Part shown: positions 63,696 through 64,000 of the stretch, one piece after another
Layout: each line of letters begins with the position of its first letter
How positions within the stretch are numbered: the first letter of the stretch is position 1
Assembly (NCBI GenBank): GCA_016191285.1
Contig: JACPPA010000013.1
Coordinates: 62,001-126,000, forward strand
Direction: 5' to 3'
DNA length: 64,000 bases
Origin: Gammaproteobacteria bacterium
GTDB taxonomy: Bacteria; Pseudomonadota; Gammaproteobacteria; Ga0077536
Position numbers and translations under genes: made by a program
Notes under the pieces: generated by a model
Databases searched by the model: none
The model's input: only the letters and a program-made list of their open reading frames with translations
Told to the model about the DNA's origin: nothing

Positions 63696-64000
63696 AGCTG
63701 GCGGATTACTGGTGGTGAGCCTCGTGACGGCGTGCGCCGTTGGCCCGAATTATCAGAAGCCGGCCGTGCCAACCCCCACGCATTGGCAGGTCACGGACAA
63801 TCAAAAAATTGTTTCGACCGAGGACGCCAATCAACTGGCGAGGTGGTGGACCTTATTTGGTGACGACACGCTAACCGATCTCGTGGCGCGCGCGCGTACG
63901 GAGAATTTCGATGTCAGAACGGCGGCCGCGCGGATCGCGGCGGCGCGCGCCGAGCGCCGCGGTGTCGCGGCGGGCAGCGGACCCAAGCTGCAAGGCGAGA
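63685..64000 (+). CDS. NodT/OprM-type outer-membrane efflux lipoprotein (5' part)
   Basis: The first 105 residues are present, open at the window edge. Starts at the ATG at 63685 inside the last codons of tetR. Lipobox LLVVSLVTACAVGPNYQKP (Cys near 17), then WWTLFGDDTLTDLVARARTENFDV, the canonical beginning of RND/MFS-associated outer-membrane factors. Expected to complete the EmrAB pump to the outside. Confidence 0.88.
   Translation, partial: MASKAGGLLVVSLVTACAVGPNYQKPAVPTPTHWQVTDNQKIVSTEDANQLARWWTLFGDDTLTDLVARARTENFDVRTAAARIAAARAERRGVAAGSGPKLQGE

Overview
This window looks like chromosomal DNA of a GC-rich environmental proteobacterium, most probably a gammaproteobacterium. Support: palindromic GTGGGAGC/GCTCCCAC (REP-type) repeats, a Czc metal-efflux operon, a hopanoid-type glycosyltransferase pair, OprB-like porins and diguanylate cyclases. 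No rRNA, tRNA, CRISPR array or phylogenetic marker gene was seen, so placement below class is not possible. Gene decay is heavy: at least ten broken genes or gene fragments, many with single-base frameshifts. Either the region is eroding or some frameshifts are sequencing errors; reads are needed to tell.

Layout. (1) 1-14 kb: accessory zone. Three large class III cyclase/AAA/TPR signalling proteins (one cut by the window edge, one broken by a hairpin-rich insertion, one intact) plus two gene-tail remnants, mixed with toxin-antitoxin modules (vapC remnant with Phd-type antitoxin, hepT/mntA, mazF-like pair), a decayed FAD monooxygenase and an AAA/DUF4143 ATPase. (2) 14-18.1 kb: two GGDEF proteins; one has its ribosome-binding site buried in a long hairpin. 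(3) 18.2-20.8 kb: a 396-bp inverted-repeat-bounded element with target duplication, a luciferase-like monooxygenase fragment, a second AAA/DUF4143 ATPase and a Uma2 nuclease. (4) 20.8-28.8 kb: czcCBA divalent-metal efflux operon with a divergent OmpR-type two-component pair. (5) 29-39.7 kb: porin, a Gly/Asn/Ser-rich harpin-like protein, then a segmental duplication whose two copies lost complementary genes: one keeps apbE and DUF3570, the other hpnI-like and hpnL-like genes, and each keeps scraps of what it lost. A TlpA-like/DUF4266/DUF3570/ApbE redox cluster lies here. (6) 39.8-44.7 kb: NtrC-type two-component pair divergent from a porin and a PstS-like protein.

(7) 45-50.9 kb: an operon of unknown function: P-loop ATPase, tyrosine-phosphatase-like protein, stand-alone phosphohistidine (PEP-utilising mobile) domain protein, an unrecognised 729-aa protein and an SDR oxidoreductase. 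This is the best candidate for an undescribed system; a shuffled fragment of its start lies 8 kb upstream. (8) 51-55.7 kb: TIR-transmembrane protein and a MacAB-type exporter. (9) 55.8-64 kb: luciferase-like monooxygenase, a decayed NtaA-like gene, OsmC-like protein, chromate transporter, and an EmrAB-type efflux system with divergent TetR regulator and outer-membrane factor.

Small mobile repeats run through the window: a REP-cored, CTAGTG-ended element (three complete copies plus partial ones) often abutting gene starts, and a four-hairpin element in two copies with compensatory base changes.
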